64,000 bases of DNA from Pseudomonadota bacterium (GTDB taxonomy: Bacteria > Pseudomonadota > Gammaproteobacteria > UBA9214): NCBI GenBank assembly GCA_041395565.1, contig JAWLAI010000008.1, positions 152,533-216,532 on the forward strand, written 5' to 3'. Within the stretch, counting starts at the first letter, position 1. Every line of letters starts with the position of its first letter. Positions 24,427 through 32,282 of the stretch are shown here, one piece after another. A program made the position numbers and the translations under genes. A model generated the notes under the pieces. That model made no database searches. It was given only the letters and a program-made list of their open reading frames with translations, and was not told the origin of the DNA.

Positions 24427-25314
24427 TCAATCGCGCCCCAGCAGCTCGCGCATGCCGGAAAATTCCTGTTGCTCGGCAGCGCCCACTTCCGGGTAGCGCG
24501 GATCGAGCCCGCGCAGTGTCTCCACGATGGTCTCGGCCACGCACAGGCGCAGGTAGGGCTTGTGGTCGGCCGGGATGGCGTACCACGGCGCCCAGGGTCG
24601 CGAGGTGGCGTTGAGCGCAGCCTCGTAGGCCTGCATGTAGCTGCCCCAATGCGCGCGCTCGGCGACATCGCCGCTGGAAAATTTCCAGTTCTTCTCGGGT
24701 TCTTCCAGTCTGGAGAGGAAGCGCTTGCGCTGCTCCTCGCGCGAGACGTTGAGCCAGAACTTGATGATCACGGTCCCGTTGCGCGCCAGGTGCTTTTCGT
24801 GATCGCGGATCGACTCGTAACGTTCCTGCCAGAGCCGGTCGTGGTCGATACTGCCCGGCAGCTTCTGCCCGGCCAGGTACTCGGGATGCACGCGCACCAC
24901 CAGCACCTCCTCGTAGTAGCTGCGGTTGAACACGCCGATGCGCCCGCGCTGCGGCAGGCGCTGCGCCGTGCGCCAGAGGAAATCGTGGTCGAGTTCCTCC
25001 GCCGAAGGCTGCTTGAAGGAATACACCTGGAAGCCGGCCGGATCGACACCGCCGAGCGATGCCCGTATGGTGCTGTCCTTGCCCGCGGCATCCATGGCCT
25101 GGAACACCAGCAGCACGGCACGCCGGTCTTCGGCGTAGAGCCGACGCTGCAGCTCGCCCATTTCCTTGATCAACGCGCCCAGCCGCTTCTTGCAGGTCTT
25201 CTTATCCGGCGCCTCCGCGTGGCGCGTCGGGGCCTGCGCCACCCGGAAGCCGGCATCGAACGGCACCAGCCAGGGACTCTCGATATGGGTTGCGGGCGTG
25301 GCGGTCATCGTCAT
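24427..25314 (-). CDS. ppk2: Polyphosphate kinase 2 family (PPK2) enzyme
   Basis: A 295-residue enzyme that transfers phosphate between polyphosphate and nucleotides. The Walker A motif is FQAMDAAGKDST (71-82). The PPK2 lid and core motifs follow (GVDPAGFQVYSFKQPS; RIGVFNRSYYEEVLVVRVHPE; IIKFWLNVSREEQ; WAPWYAIPADHKPY). The single-domain length and SFKQPS/FNRSYYE motifs suggest a class that phosphorylates nucleoside mono- or diphosphates with polyP; the exact class cannot be settled by eye. An ATG two codons downstream is an alternative start. It lies 57 bases beyond the copper-storage gene on the same strand, so co-transcription is possible. Confidence 0.88.
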   Translation of the reverse strand: MTMTATPATHIESPWLVPFDAGFRVAQAPTRHAEAPDKKTCKKRLGALIKEMGELQRRLYAEDRRAVLLVFQAMDAAGKDSTIRASLGGVDPAGFQVYSFKQPSAEELDHDFLWRTAQRLPQRGRIGVFNRSYYEEVLVVRVHPEYLAGQKLPGSIDHDRLWQERYESIRDHEKHLARNGTVIIKFWLNVSREEQRKRFLSRLEEPEKNWKFSSGDVAERAHWGSYMQAYEAALNATSRPWAPWYAIPADHKPYLRLCVAETIVETLRGLDPRYPEVGAAEQQEFSGMRELLGRD

Positions 25315-25371
25315 TCACTCCGCGCCTGCCGCGGCGGAACGCTGCGGCAGGCGGCAGTTCGAGACACCGGA

Positions 25372-25854
25372 TCAGGCCAGGTGCAGTTTGATCTGGTCCA
25401 CCAGTTCGGCACAGGCGTCGCCGCAGGCCTTGCACTCGATGTGCTCCTCGTGCTTCCGGCATTCCGTCTCGCAGTCCTTGCAGACCTGCGCACAGACATC
25501 GGCGTAGGCCTTGAGGTAAGAGGAATTCGCCGCCAGCAGATAGGCAAAGCCCGCACAGACGGCCTCCATCTCGTGCACTTTCGAGGCGCACTGCGCCAGC
25601 GAGGTATCGCCTTCCCGGAAACTGACCAGGCAGTGCGCGATGCAGCGCCGGCCCTTGTCGAGGCATTCGTTGGTGGCGGCCAGCACGTCCGGCTGCTGCG
25701 CACTGTGCATGCTGTGATCGTGGCCCGGCATCGCGGCCACTGCAGCGCCGCTGCCGGCCAGCGCGGCTGCCGCGCCCAGTCCCGTCAGCAGTTCGCGCCG
25801 GCTCAGGCCGACATTCCCCGTTCGCTGCTCGTTGTTCGTATGCTGCGTAGACAT
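25372..25854 (-). CDS. Tat-exported Csp-type copper-storage protein (four-helix bundle, DUF326)
   Basis: A 160-residue protein with a twin-arginine signal (LSRRELLTGLGAAAALAGSG, residues 17-36) and a short His/Met segment (HDHSMH). The four-helix region carries 12 cysteines (64, 71, 75, 89, 100, 121, 125, 128, 132, 141, 144, 148) in CxxxC and CxxC spacings. Csp1-type proteins bind many Cu(I) ions along the inside of such a bundle and store copper for cuproenzymes. Export through Tat means folding before transport and a periplasmic location. This fits with the OprC-like receptor earlier in the window, though the loci are 19 kb apart. Confidence 0.85.
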   Translation of the reverse strand: MSTQHTNNEQRTGNVGLSRRELLTGLGAAAALAGSGAAVAAMPGHDHSMHSAQQPDVLAATNECLDKGRRCIAHCLVSFREGDTSLAQCASKVHEMEAVCAGFAYLLAANSSYLKAYADVCAQVCKDCETECRKHEEHIECKACGDACAELVDQIKLHLA

Positions 25855-25864
25855 GCTGTTGATC

Positions 25865-25895
25865 CCCCAGTTGGCCGGGGCACACCGTGCGCCCC
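25865..25895. promoter_or_regulatory. Inverted repeat upstream of the copper-storage gene
   Basis: GGGGCGCACGGTGTGCCCC on the minus strand (near-perfect 9-bp arms) lies about 20 bases before the start codon, after an AT-richer stretch (ATTTTAGGACAG) that could be the promoter. It may be an operator or a leader hairpin. Confidence 0.3.
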
Positions 25896-26059
25896 GAAAG
25901 TGAAATTCGCTGTCCTAAAATAGCACCCTTTCGCGCCTGCAAGACAGACCCGCCCCGCGCCACCGCCGCAAGTGGCGCGCGGTGCCGCGCCTGCCAGCCG
26001 GTGACGGCCGCGCGGTTGCCATCTTTAATATTCAGCCCCGCGCAGCAGCGACCCGGGCC

Positions 26060-26545
26060 TCACGCGCCCGGCACATACCGCACCAGGAGCTGCAGAACAC
26101 CCGCGGCGCACAGCCCGGCGACCAGGTCGTCGAGCATGATGCCGAGGCCGCCGTGCACGCGCCGGTCGAACCAGCGGATCGGCCAGGGCTTGAGGATGTC
26201 GAACAGGCGGAACAGCACGAAGCCGACGGCGATCCACTGCCAGCCGGCCGGGGCCAGCGTCATGGTGACCAGATAGCCGACGATCTCGTCCCACACGATG
26301 GCGGGATGATCGTGCACGCCGAGGCCGCGCGCGGCATGCGCGCAGGCCGCCACGCCGAGCGCGAACAGCGCGGCGGTCACGACGAGATACCAGGCCGGGG
26401 CCAGCGGCTGCAGCAGCAGGTAGCAGGGTATGCCGACCGCGGTACCGGCGGTGCCGGGCGCCTTCGGCAGCAGGCCGCTGCCGAAACCCAGGGCCAGCAG
26501 GTCCAGCGGGTGGCGCAGCAGGGCTGGCGACGGCCGCTCAGGCAT
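26060..26545 (-). CDS. pgpA: Phosphatidylglycerophosphatase A
   Basis: A 161-residue membrane enzyme that dephosphorylates phosphatidylglycerol phosphate. Signature motifs are GSGLLPKAPGTAGT, HDHPAIVWDEIVG and DILKPWPIRWFD, with about four hydrophobic segments. The ATG at 26545 overlaps the thiL stop codon by eight bases (ATGCCTGA), the usual thiL-pgpA arrangement. Because thiL is frameshifted, the raw sequence reads pgpA in frame with the thiL N-terminus as one 482-codon chain; that chimera is probably an artefact of the lost base. Confidence 0.9.
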   Translation of the reverse strand: MPERPSPALLRHPLDLLALGFGSGLLPKAPGTAGTAVGIPCYLLLQPLAPAWYLVVTAALFALGVAACAHAARGLGVHDHPAIVWDEIVGYLVTMTLAPAGWQWIAVGFVLFRLFDILKPWPIRWFDRRVHGGLGIMLDDLVAGLCAAGVLQLLVRYVPGA

Positions 26546-27508
26546 TGCCGAAGTGCACGTAGCCGCGGGCGGCCGGCTGATACGCGCGACCGTCGCGGGT
26601 ATGGCAGCGGATGCCGGGCTCCGCCTCGATGACGCCGATGGCCGTGCAGCCGCAGCGCATGCCGCCGAGCCGCTCCTCCACCGCTGTGCAATGCTGCACG
26701 GGTACGGTGAAGCAGAGTTCGTAATCGTCGCCGGCGCTGAGCGGCAGCTCGTAATACGGCGGGTGCGGCCCCGGCCCGGGCTGATCGATGGCCGCGCGGA
26801 AGGCGGCCGAGTGCGGCAGGGCATCGATGTCGATGGCGGCGCCGAGGTTGTCGCCCTCCAGCAGGTGTCCCAGGTCGGCGAGCAGGCCGTCCGAGACGTC
26901 GATCGCGGCACTGGCGTAGCGGCGCAGCGCCAGTCCGGCCTCGAGCCGCGGCTGCGGGTAATCGAGCCGCCGGCGCAGGTCCGCCCCGGCGGCCTCGCGC
27001 AGCTGCAGGGCAAGACCGGCATCCCCGGCGTCCCGGTCACGTAGACCCGGTCACCGGGCTGCGCACCGCTGCGGCGCAGTGCCCGGCCCTGGCGGATGAA
27101 TCCGTGCGCCTGTACCGTGACCGACAGCGGCCCGCGCGTGGTGTCACCCCCCACGAGCTGCACATGGTAGTGGTCCGCCAGGGCGAAGAAACCGCGCGCG
27201 AAGTCGGCCAGCCAGACGGGATGGTATTCCGGCACGGTCAGTGCCAGCGTGGCCCAGGCCGGCTCCGCCCCCATGGCCGCGAGATCGCTGAGGTTGACGG
27301 CCAGCGCCTTGTGGCCGATGGCGGCCGCCGGTGTGGCGTTGTCGAAGTGCACGCCGGCGACCAGCGTATCCATGCACACGACCAGTTCCGCCCCGGCCGG
27401 CACCAGCAGCAGCGCGGCGTCATCGCCCACGCCCAGCAGGACGTCCTCGCGCCCGACCGGCTGGCGGGTGAAATGCTGGCGGATGATGTCGAACTCGTCG
27501 CCGGACAT
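26538..27508 (-). pseudogene. thiL: Thiamine-monophosphate kinase, frameshifted at a G run
   Basis: Residues 1-162 read as normal ThiL (VLLGVGDDAALL; AVNLSDLAAMGAEPAW; QLVGGDTTRGPLS; PGDRVYVTGTPG). After CCGGGG (27023-27028) the correct sequence continues in the next frame: DAGLALQLREA, then AIDVSDGLLADLGHL, GDDYELCFTV and a stop at 26538. Adding one G to the four-G run restores a 323-residue protein, matching normal ThiL length. The enzyme makes thiamine diphosphate from thiamine monophosphate. Since it is normally essential for thiamine synthesis and everything else is intact, a sequencing error is more likely than a dead gene. Confidence 0.88.
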
Positions 27509-27520
27509 GGGTCCCGCACA

Positions 27521-27964
27521 CTAGGCCCGGGCGTGGCGGTTGTACTCGGTCGCCCGCAGGACATGCGCCGCCTTGTCCAGCACCCCGTTGACGAAGGTAT
27601 GACCCTGCTCGGCTCCGAATTTCTTGGCGAGCTGGACGGCCTCGTTGATCACCACCCGGTACGGAATGTCCAGGCGGTGCAGCAGCTCGTAGGTCCCGAT
27701 GCGCAGGATGGCGCGTTCCACCGGGTCCAGCCGCGGCAACGGTATGTCGAGATGCTGCGCCAGATTATTATCAATATCTTCAACGAGTTTTGTAATATTA
27801 TTGAACAACTCGACGAAATACTCGCGGTCGGTGTTCGAGAAGTCCTCCGTCTCCAGGAACTGATTGCGGATGTCGTGCGTCGCGGTACCCGACATGTCCC
27901 ACTGGTAGAGGGCCTGCATGGCATAGCGGCGTGCACGGGCACGGGCGTGGGGAGACGGGGTCAT
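27521..27964 (-). CDS. nusB: Transcription antitermination factor NusB
   Basis: A 147-residue all-helical RNA-binding protein. Motifs ARRYAMQALYQWDMSG, DREYFVELFNNI, PRLDPVERAILRIGTYELL and VINEAVQLAKKFG are those of NusB. It acts with NusE (S10) on rRNA leader boxA. It sits 12 bases after ribH and 12 before thiL in the rib-nusB-thiL-pgpA block. Basic Arg-rich N-terminus (HARARARR) is usual for the family. Confidence 0.95.
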   Translation of the reverse strand: MTPSPHARARARRYAMQALYQWDMSGTATHDIRNQFLETEDFSNTDREYFVELFNNITKLVEDIDNNLAQHLDIPLPRLDPVERAILRIGTYELLHRLDIPYRVVINEAVQLAKKFGAEQGHTFVNGVLDKAAHVLRATEYNRHARA

Positions 27965-27976
27965 GGGATACGGGAC

Positions 27977-28453
27977 CTAGCTATCGAGGTTGCGGAGCAG
28001 GTTGATCATCTCGATCGTCGACAGGGCCGCCTCCGCGCCCTTGTTGCCCGCCTTGGTGCCGGCGCGCTCGATGGCCTGTTCGATGGTGTCGACGGTCAGC
28101 ACGCCGAAGGCGATCGGGATGTCGTACTTGAGCGATACTGCCGAGAGGCCCTTGGTGCACTCGCCGGCGACGTACTCGAAATGCGGCGTGCCGCCGCGGA
28201 TCACCGCGCCCAAGGCGATGATGGCATCGTAGCGCTTGGATGCGGCCAGCCGCTGGGCGGCGATCGGCATCTCGTAGGCGCCGGGCACGCGGACGATCTG
28301 CAGGTCGCGCTCGTCGGCACCGTGCCGCCGGAGCGTGTCCAGCGCACCGGCCACCAGGCTTTCCACCACGAACGCGTTGAAGCGCGAGACCAGCAGCACG
28401 ATGCGCGCGCCCCGGATCACCAGCTCACCCTCTTTCACCGTTATATCACCCAT
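27977..28453 (-). CDS. ribH: 6,7-dimethyl-8-ribityllumazine synthase
   Basis: A 158-residue enzyme making the direct precursor of riboflavin from ArP and dihydroxybutanone phosphate. Motifs: SRFNAFVVESLVAGALD, VPGAYEMPIAAQ, ALGAVIRGGTPHFEYVAGE, IPIAFGVLTVDTIEQA. The start at 28453 has AGGA nearby and gives the normal length; the longer frame to 28525 is not supported. It follows ribB by 31 bases. Confidence 0.95.
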   Translation of the reverse strand: MGDITVKEGELVIRGARIVLLVSRFNAFVVESLVAGALDTLRRHGADERDLQIVRVPGAYEMPIAAQRLAASKRYDAIIALGAVIRGGTPHFEYVAGECTKGLSAVSLKYDIPIAFGVLTVDTIEQAIERAGTKAGNKGAEAALSTIEMINLLRNLDS

Positions 28454-28484
28454 GTCTTTGTCCTTGCTGAATAACTCAATCAAT

Positions 28485-29588
28485 TCACTTGACGTAATCC
28501 ACGACTTCCAGGCCGAAACCGGCAATGCCGTGCAGGTTCTTCGGCGCGCTCAGCACCCGCATTTTCTGCACGCCGACATCGGCGATGATCTGGGCGCCCA
28601 CTCCGTAGGTGCGCAGGTCATCCGGCTTGCCGCCGCTCGGCGGCGCGTCCGGGCGCGGCATATGATACGCGCGGACCTGTTCCGCGAGCGCATGCGCTTC
28701 CTCTTTCTGGCGCAGGATGACCAGTACCCCGCTGCCCTCCTGCGCGATGCGCTGCAGGGCCTGGCGCAGTGACAGGTGGTGGCCCTCGGTCAGCGCCCCG
28801 ACCAGGTCGCCCAGCGTGTTCTGCATGTGCACCCGCACCAGGGTCGGCGCGTCCGGCCGGATCTCGCCCATGACCAGGGCGAGATGCACGGCGTCGTCGA
28901 TGGAGTCGTGATAGGCGTAGGCGCGGAACACACCGTGCTCGGTGGCCAGCTCGCTGACCGCCACCCGCTCCACCGTCTTTTCGTTCTCGATACGGTAGCG
29001 GATCAGGTCCTCGATGGTCCCCATCTTGAGGCCGTGCCGCCGGGCATAGATCTCCAGGTCGGGACGGCGTGCCATGCTGCCGTCCTCCTTCAGGATCTCG
29101 ACGATCACCGCGGCAGGCTCCAGGCCGGCGAGCCGCGCCAGGTCGCAACCGGCCTCGGTGTGGCCGGCGCGCGTCAGCACCCCGCCCGGCTTGGCCATGA
29201 GCGGAAAGATATGACCGGGCATGACGATGTCGGACGGGCGCGCGTCGCGCGCGGTCGCGGCCAGGATGGTGCGCGCGCGGTCATGCGCGGAGATGCCCGT
29301 GGTCACGCCTTCGGCGGCCTCGATGGACAGGGTGAAATTGGTGGCGTGCTGGGATTCGTTGCGCTGCACCATCAGCGGCAGCGCCAGCTGTTCGCAACGC
29401 TCGCGCGTGAGCGTCAGGCAGATCAACCCGCGCCCGTGACTGGCCATGAAATTGATGTCCTCGGGCCGCACCTTCTCGGCAGCCATCACCAGGTCACCCT
29501 CGTTCTCGCGGTCTTCGTCATCCAGCAGCACGACCATGCGGCCGGCGCGAATGTCCGCGACGATCTCTTCGATACTGTTTAAAGACAT
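28485..29588 (-). CDS. ribB: 3,4-dihydroxy-2-butanone-4-phosphate synthase with degenerate GTP cyclohydrolase II domain (RibBX type)
   Basis: A 367-residue protein. Residues 1-205 are a complete RibB domain (DDEDRENEGDLVMAAE; HATNFTLSIEA; TGISAHDRA; LTRAGHTEA), which makes dihydroxybutanone phosphate from ribulose 5-phosphate. Residues about 215-367 align with GTP cyclohydrolase II but lack the zinc-binding cysteine triad: where RibA has GDALFSLRCDCG, this reads GDLVGALTEGHH. The domain is therefore probably inactive, as in RibBX proteins of pseudomonads, and a separate RibA must exist. The ATG at 29588 is used; a GTG at 29639 is the alternative. Confidence 0.9.
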   Translation of the reverse strand: MSLNSIEEIVADIRAGRMVVLLDDEDRENEGDLVMAAEKVRPEDINFMASHGRGLICLTLTRERCEQLALPLMVQRNESQHATNFTLSIEAAEGVTTGISAHDRARTILAATARDARPSDIVMPGHIFPLMAKPGGVLTRAGHTEAGCDLARLAGLEPAAVIVEILKEDGSMARRPDLEIYARRHGLKMGTIEDLIRYRIENEKTVERVAVSELATEHGVFRAYAYHDSIDDAVHLALVMGEIRPDAPTLVRVHMQNTLGDLVGALTEGHHLSLRQALQRIAQEGSGVLVILRQKEEAHALAEQVRAYHMPRPDAPPSGGKPDDLRTYGVGAQIIADVGVQKMRVLSAPKNLHGIAGFGLEVVDYVK

Positions 29589-29702
29589 ATGTGCAGCTTG
29601 CTGATTTTCCTGATGTACATCCATCAACGTATTATCCACGAAACGGGAGCCGACGGCACGCCTCGCGCAACCTGCCGCGACGGCAGCGGTCCGGCGCCCT
29701 GC

Positions 29703-30383
29703 TCAGATGTCACTGCCGTCGTGCCGCCCGGTGAAGCCGTGCGCCGCGAGCAACTCCCGCGTCACCCCCGCACCGCCCGGGCGGGCAGCTGCATCACCCA
29801 GCAACAGACGTTCCAGGTAGCGGGCGATCAGGTCGACCTCCAGGTTGACCCGCCGCCCGGGTCGGTAGGCCTGCAGCGTGGTCTCGGCCAGCGTGTGCGG
29901 CACGATGTTGAGCTCGAACGCCGCGCCCTCGACCGCGTTCACCGTCAGGCTGACGCCATCCACGCAGATCGAACCCTTGACCGCGATGTAGCGCGCCAGC
30001 GCGTCCGGGGCACGGACGGTGAAGCGCACCGAGCGGCTGTCCTCGTGCCGGTCCGTGACCGTGCCGATGCCATCCACGTGACCGCTGACCAGGTGGCCGC
30101 CGAGGCGGGTCGCCAGGGTCAGCGCCAGCTCCAGGTTGACGGTGCTCCCGGGCGCAAGTTCCCCGAGCGTGGTGAGCCCGAGCGTCTCGCCCGAGACGTC
30201 GGCCTGGAACGACTGCGCGTCCTTTTCCACCACGGTGAGGCAGACACCGCTGACCGCGATACTGTCCCCGAGCCCGACCCCGGCCAGCGGCAGCTTGCCG
30301 GCCTGGATCGCGATGCGCACATCGCCGCCGCGCCGCTCGAGCGCCGCGATCTTGCCTACCGCCTGTATGATGCCTGTAAACAT
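29703..30383 (-). CDS. ribC: Riboflavin synthase, alpha chain
   Basis: A 226-residue enzyme dismutating two lumazines to riboflavin. The classic MFTGIIQAVG start at 30383, and two homologous lumazine-binding halves: GDSIAVSGVCLTVVE with SGHVDGIG, and KGSICVDGVSLTVNAVE with TLQAYRPGRRVNLEVDLIARY. Also called ribE in some genomes. It lies 114 bases before ribB and 252 after ribD, longer gaps than elsewhere in this block, so internal promoters are likely. No FMN riboswitch was found in either gap. Confidence 0.95.
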   Translation of the reverse strand: MFTGIIQAVGKIAALERRGGDVRIAIQAGKLPLAGVGLGDSIAVSGVCLTVVEKDAQSFQADVSGETLGLTTLGELAPGSTVNLELALTLATRLGGHLVSGHVDGIGTVTDRHEDSRSVRFTVRAPDALARYIAVKGSICVDGVSLTVNAVEGAAFELNIVPHTLAETTLQAYRPGRRVNLEVDLIARYLERLLLGDAAARPGGAGVTRELLAAHGFTGRHDGSDI

Positions 30384-30474
30384 GCTTCGATTTTTATCTC
30401 CGCCGCGCAGGGCACAGCGCTCACTGATTAAGCCCATTGATCCCACACGACTGGCATGGCGCTGCCGGAGCGGA

Positions 30475-30505
30475 CCGTATTCGCGCATGCTACGCGCTCC
30501 TACAG
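30475..30505. repeat. REP-like palindromic element between ribD and riboflavin synthase
   Basis: On the minus strand it reads TGTAGGAGCGCGTAGCATGC followed by GCGAATACGG, an imperfect hairpin with the TGTAGGAGCG head typical of REP elements in many gammaproteobacteria. It lies inside a 252-base gap that holds no gene. Only one copy was noticed in the window. Confidence 0.45.
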
Positions 30506-30635
30506 ATGCTTCAGAAAGCCGGGATCAGCGTCCCCGCGCAGGGCATCCGCAAACCCCTCGCGTTAGGGTATGAGCGTTCACATGCATAGTTGCTCTGTGT
30601 CCTCTCTGCCCTCTGTGGCAAACCGGCTTCCGCCG

Positions 30636-31739
30636 CTAGCCCTGCACCGTCGCCGTGAGCCGCCAGTCGGTGCCGACAGCACGGATATCGCTTATCGCCA
30701 GCCCGATACGCTGGTCCATGTGCTCCAGGCCCGGCAGCGTGAACAGGCCGCGCGCGCTGTCGCCGAGCAGATGCGGCGCCAGGTAGATCACCAGCTCGTC
30801 GACCAGTCCCGCCTGCAGCAGGGCGCCGGACAGTGTCGGACCGGCCTCCACGTGCACTTCGTTACAGCCCTGCTCGGCCAGGAAATGCATGACCGCGTCC
30901 AGGTTGAGCCGCTTGTCGCGGCGCATCGGCAGCACGACCACGCTGGTCGTGTCTCCGGTGAGCCGTTCGATGCGGCGCATGTCGCTCTCCGTGGTCAGCA
31001 CATACGTCATGCCGGGCAGCCCGAGCATGCGCGCGGTGGTGGGCATGCGCAGCCGGCTGTCGAGCACGACGCGCAGCGGCTGGCGCACCGCGCCCGTCTC
31101 CGCATCCAGCCGCACGTTCAGCGCGGGATCGTCCGCCAGGACGGTGGCGATGCCGGTCAGCAACGCGGAACTGCGCGCCCGGAGCCGCTGGACGTCGGCG
31201 CGGGCATGCTCGCCGGTAATCCAGCGGCTTTCGCCGCTGGCCAGGGCGGTACGGCCGTCCAGGCTCATGGCCAGCTTGACGCGGATCCACGGCAGGCGCG
31301 TGCGCATGCGTTTGACGAAGCCGCAGTTGAGCCGTTCCGCGTCCGTTTCCAGGATACCGGAATGCACCTCGATCCCGGCGGCGGCCAGCGCCGCCAGCCC
31401 CTTGCCGGCGACCTGCGGATTCGGGTCCGGCATGGCCGCGACCACGCGCGCCACCCCCGCCTGGATCAACGCCTCGCTGCATGGCGGCGTGCGGCCGTGA
31501 TGACAGCACGGTTCCAGCGTCACGTAGGCGGTGGCACCCTGCGCGGCGGTACCGGCCGCCGCCAGGGCGTTGATCTCGGCATGCGGGCCGCCGGCGACTT
31601 CGTGCCAGCCCTCGCCGACGACCGTATCGTCCCGCACCAGCACGCAACCCACACGCGGGTTCGGATCGGTGGTGAACAGACCGCGGCGCGCCAGTTGCAG
31701 GGCGCGCGCCATGTACAGATGATCGGATGCGGCGGACAT
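30636..31739 (-). CDS. ribD: Bifunctional riboflavin deaminase/reductase
   Basis: A 367-residue two-domain enzyme for the second and third steps of riboflavin synthesis. The N-terminal zinc deaminase has GGPHAEINAL and EPCCHHGRTPPCSEAL. The C-terminal NADPH reductase has VKLAMSLDGRTA, SRWITG and VEAGPTLSGALL. The ATG at 31739 gives the usual MSAASDHLYMARALQLA start. nrdR ends 26 bases upstream, an association common across proteobacteria. Confidence 0.95.
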   Translation of the reverse strand: MSAASDHLYMARALQLARRGLFTTDPNPRVGCVLVRDDTVVGEGWHEVAGGPHAEINALAAAGTAAQGATAYVTLEPCCHHGRTPPCSEALIQAGVARVVAAMPDPNPQVAGKGLAALAAAGIEVHSGILETDAERLNCGFVKRMRTRLPWIRVKLAMSLDGRTALASGESRWITGEHARADVQRLRARSSALLTGIATVLADDPALNVRLDAETGAVRQPLRVVLDSRLRMPTTARMLGLPGMTYVLTTESDMRRIERLTGDTTSVVVLPMRRDKRLNLDAVMHFLAEQGCNEVHVEAGPTLSGALLQAGLVDELVIYLAPHLLGDSARGLFTLPGLEHMDQRIGLAISDIRAVGTDWRLTATVQG

Positions 31740-31765
31740 GGGCGGAATCGGTGCCGGCCTGACGC

Positions 31766-32266
31766 TCAGTCTTCCGGCAGCAACGGGATCTGGTCCTTGC
31801 GCTCCTGCGCGGTCGGCTCGTTCTCCAGGCGCTCGATCTCCTCGCGGAACGCGTTCACGTCCTCGAAGCTGCGATAGACGGAGGCGAAGCGGACATAGGC
31901 CACCTGGTCGAGCAGCCGCAGCTCGTTCATGACCCACTCGCCGAGCATGCGCGAGGGGATCTCGCGCTCGCCGCTGGCGCGCAGCCGGTGCTGCAGGCGG
32001 CTGATCGCGGCGCTCACACTGTCGGAATCGACCGGGCGCTTTTCCAGCGCGCGCATCATGCCGCTGATCAGTTTCTTCTCGTCGAACGGCTCGCGCGCGC
32101 CGTTGCTCTTGATGATGCGCGGCATCACCAGCTCGGCGAATTCGAAGGTGGTGAAACGCTCGCCGCAGTCCAGGCATTCGCGCCGGCGCCGGACCTGCGC
32201 GCCCTCGCCCGCCAGCCGCGAATCGATCACCTTGGTATCCTGTTTTCCGCAGAACGGGCAGTACAT
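31766..32266 (-). CDS. nrdR: Transcriptional repressor NrdR
   Basis: A 166-residue regulator of ribonucleotide reductase genes. A zinc ribbon (CPFCGK; CLDCGERFTT) is followed by an ATP-cone (MPRIIKSNGAREPFDEKKL; VAYVRFASVYRSFEDVNAF). It senses ATP/dATP and binds NrdR boxes. It lies between glyA (16 bases) and ribD (26 bases). C-terminal tail is slightly longer than usual (ERLENEPTAQERKDQIPLLP). Confidence 0.96.
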   Translation of the reverse strand: MYCPFCGKQDTKVIDSRLAGEGAQVRRRRECLDCGERFTTFEFAELVMPRIIKSNGAREPFDEKKLISGMMRALEKRPVDSDSVSAAISRLQHRLRASGEREIPSRMLGEWVMNELRLLDQVAYVRFASVYRSFEDVNAFREEIERLENEPTAQERKDQIPLLPED

Positions 32267-32282
32267 GGTCCGCGCCCCGCGA

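Noticed and set aside
26060..27508. A single 482-codon reading frame joining ThiL and PgpA
   Set aside because: The middle section is non-homologous, Arg/Pro/Ser-rich shadow sequence, while the proper ThiL C-terminus with AIDVSDGLLADLGHL lies in another frame. The frame is created by a one-base loss in a G run.
29589..29702. FMN riboswitch before ribB or other rib genes
   Set aside because: The conserved AGGG...GGTGAAATTCC core is absent in all gaps of the riboflavin block.
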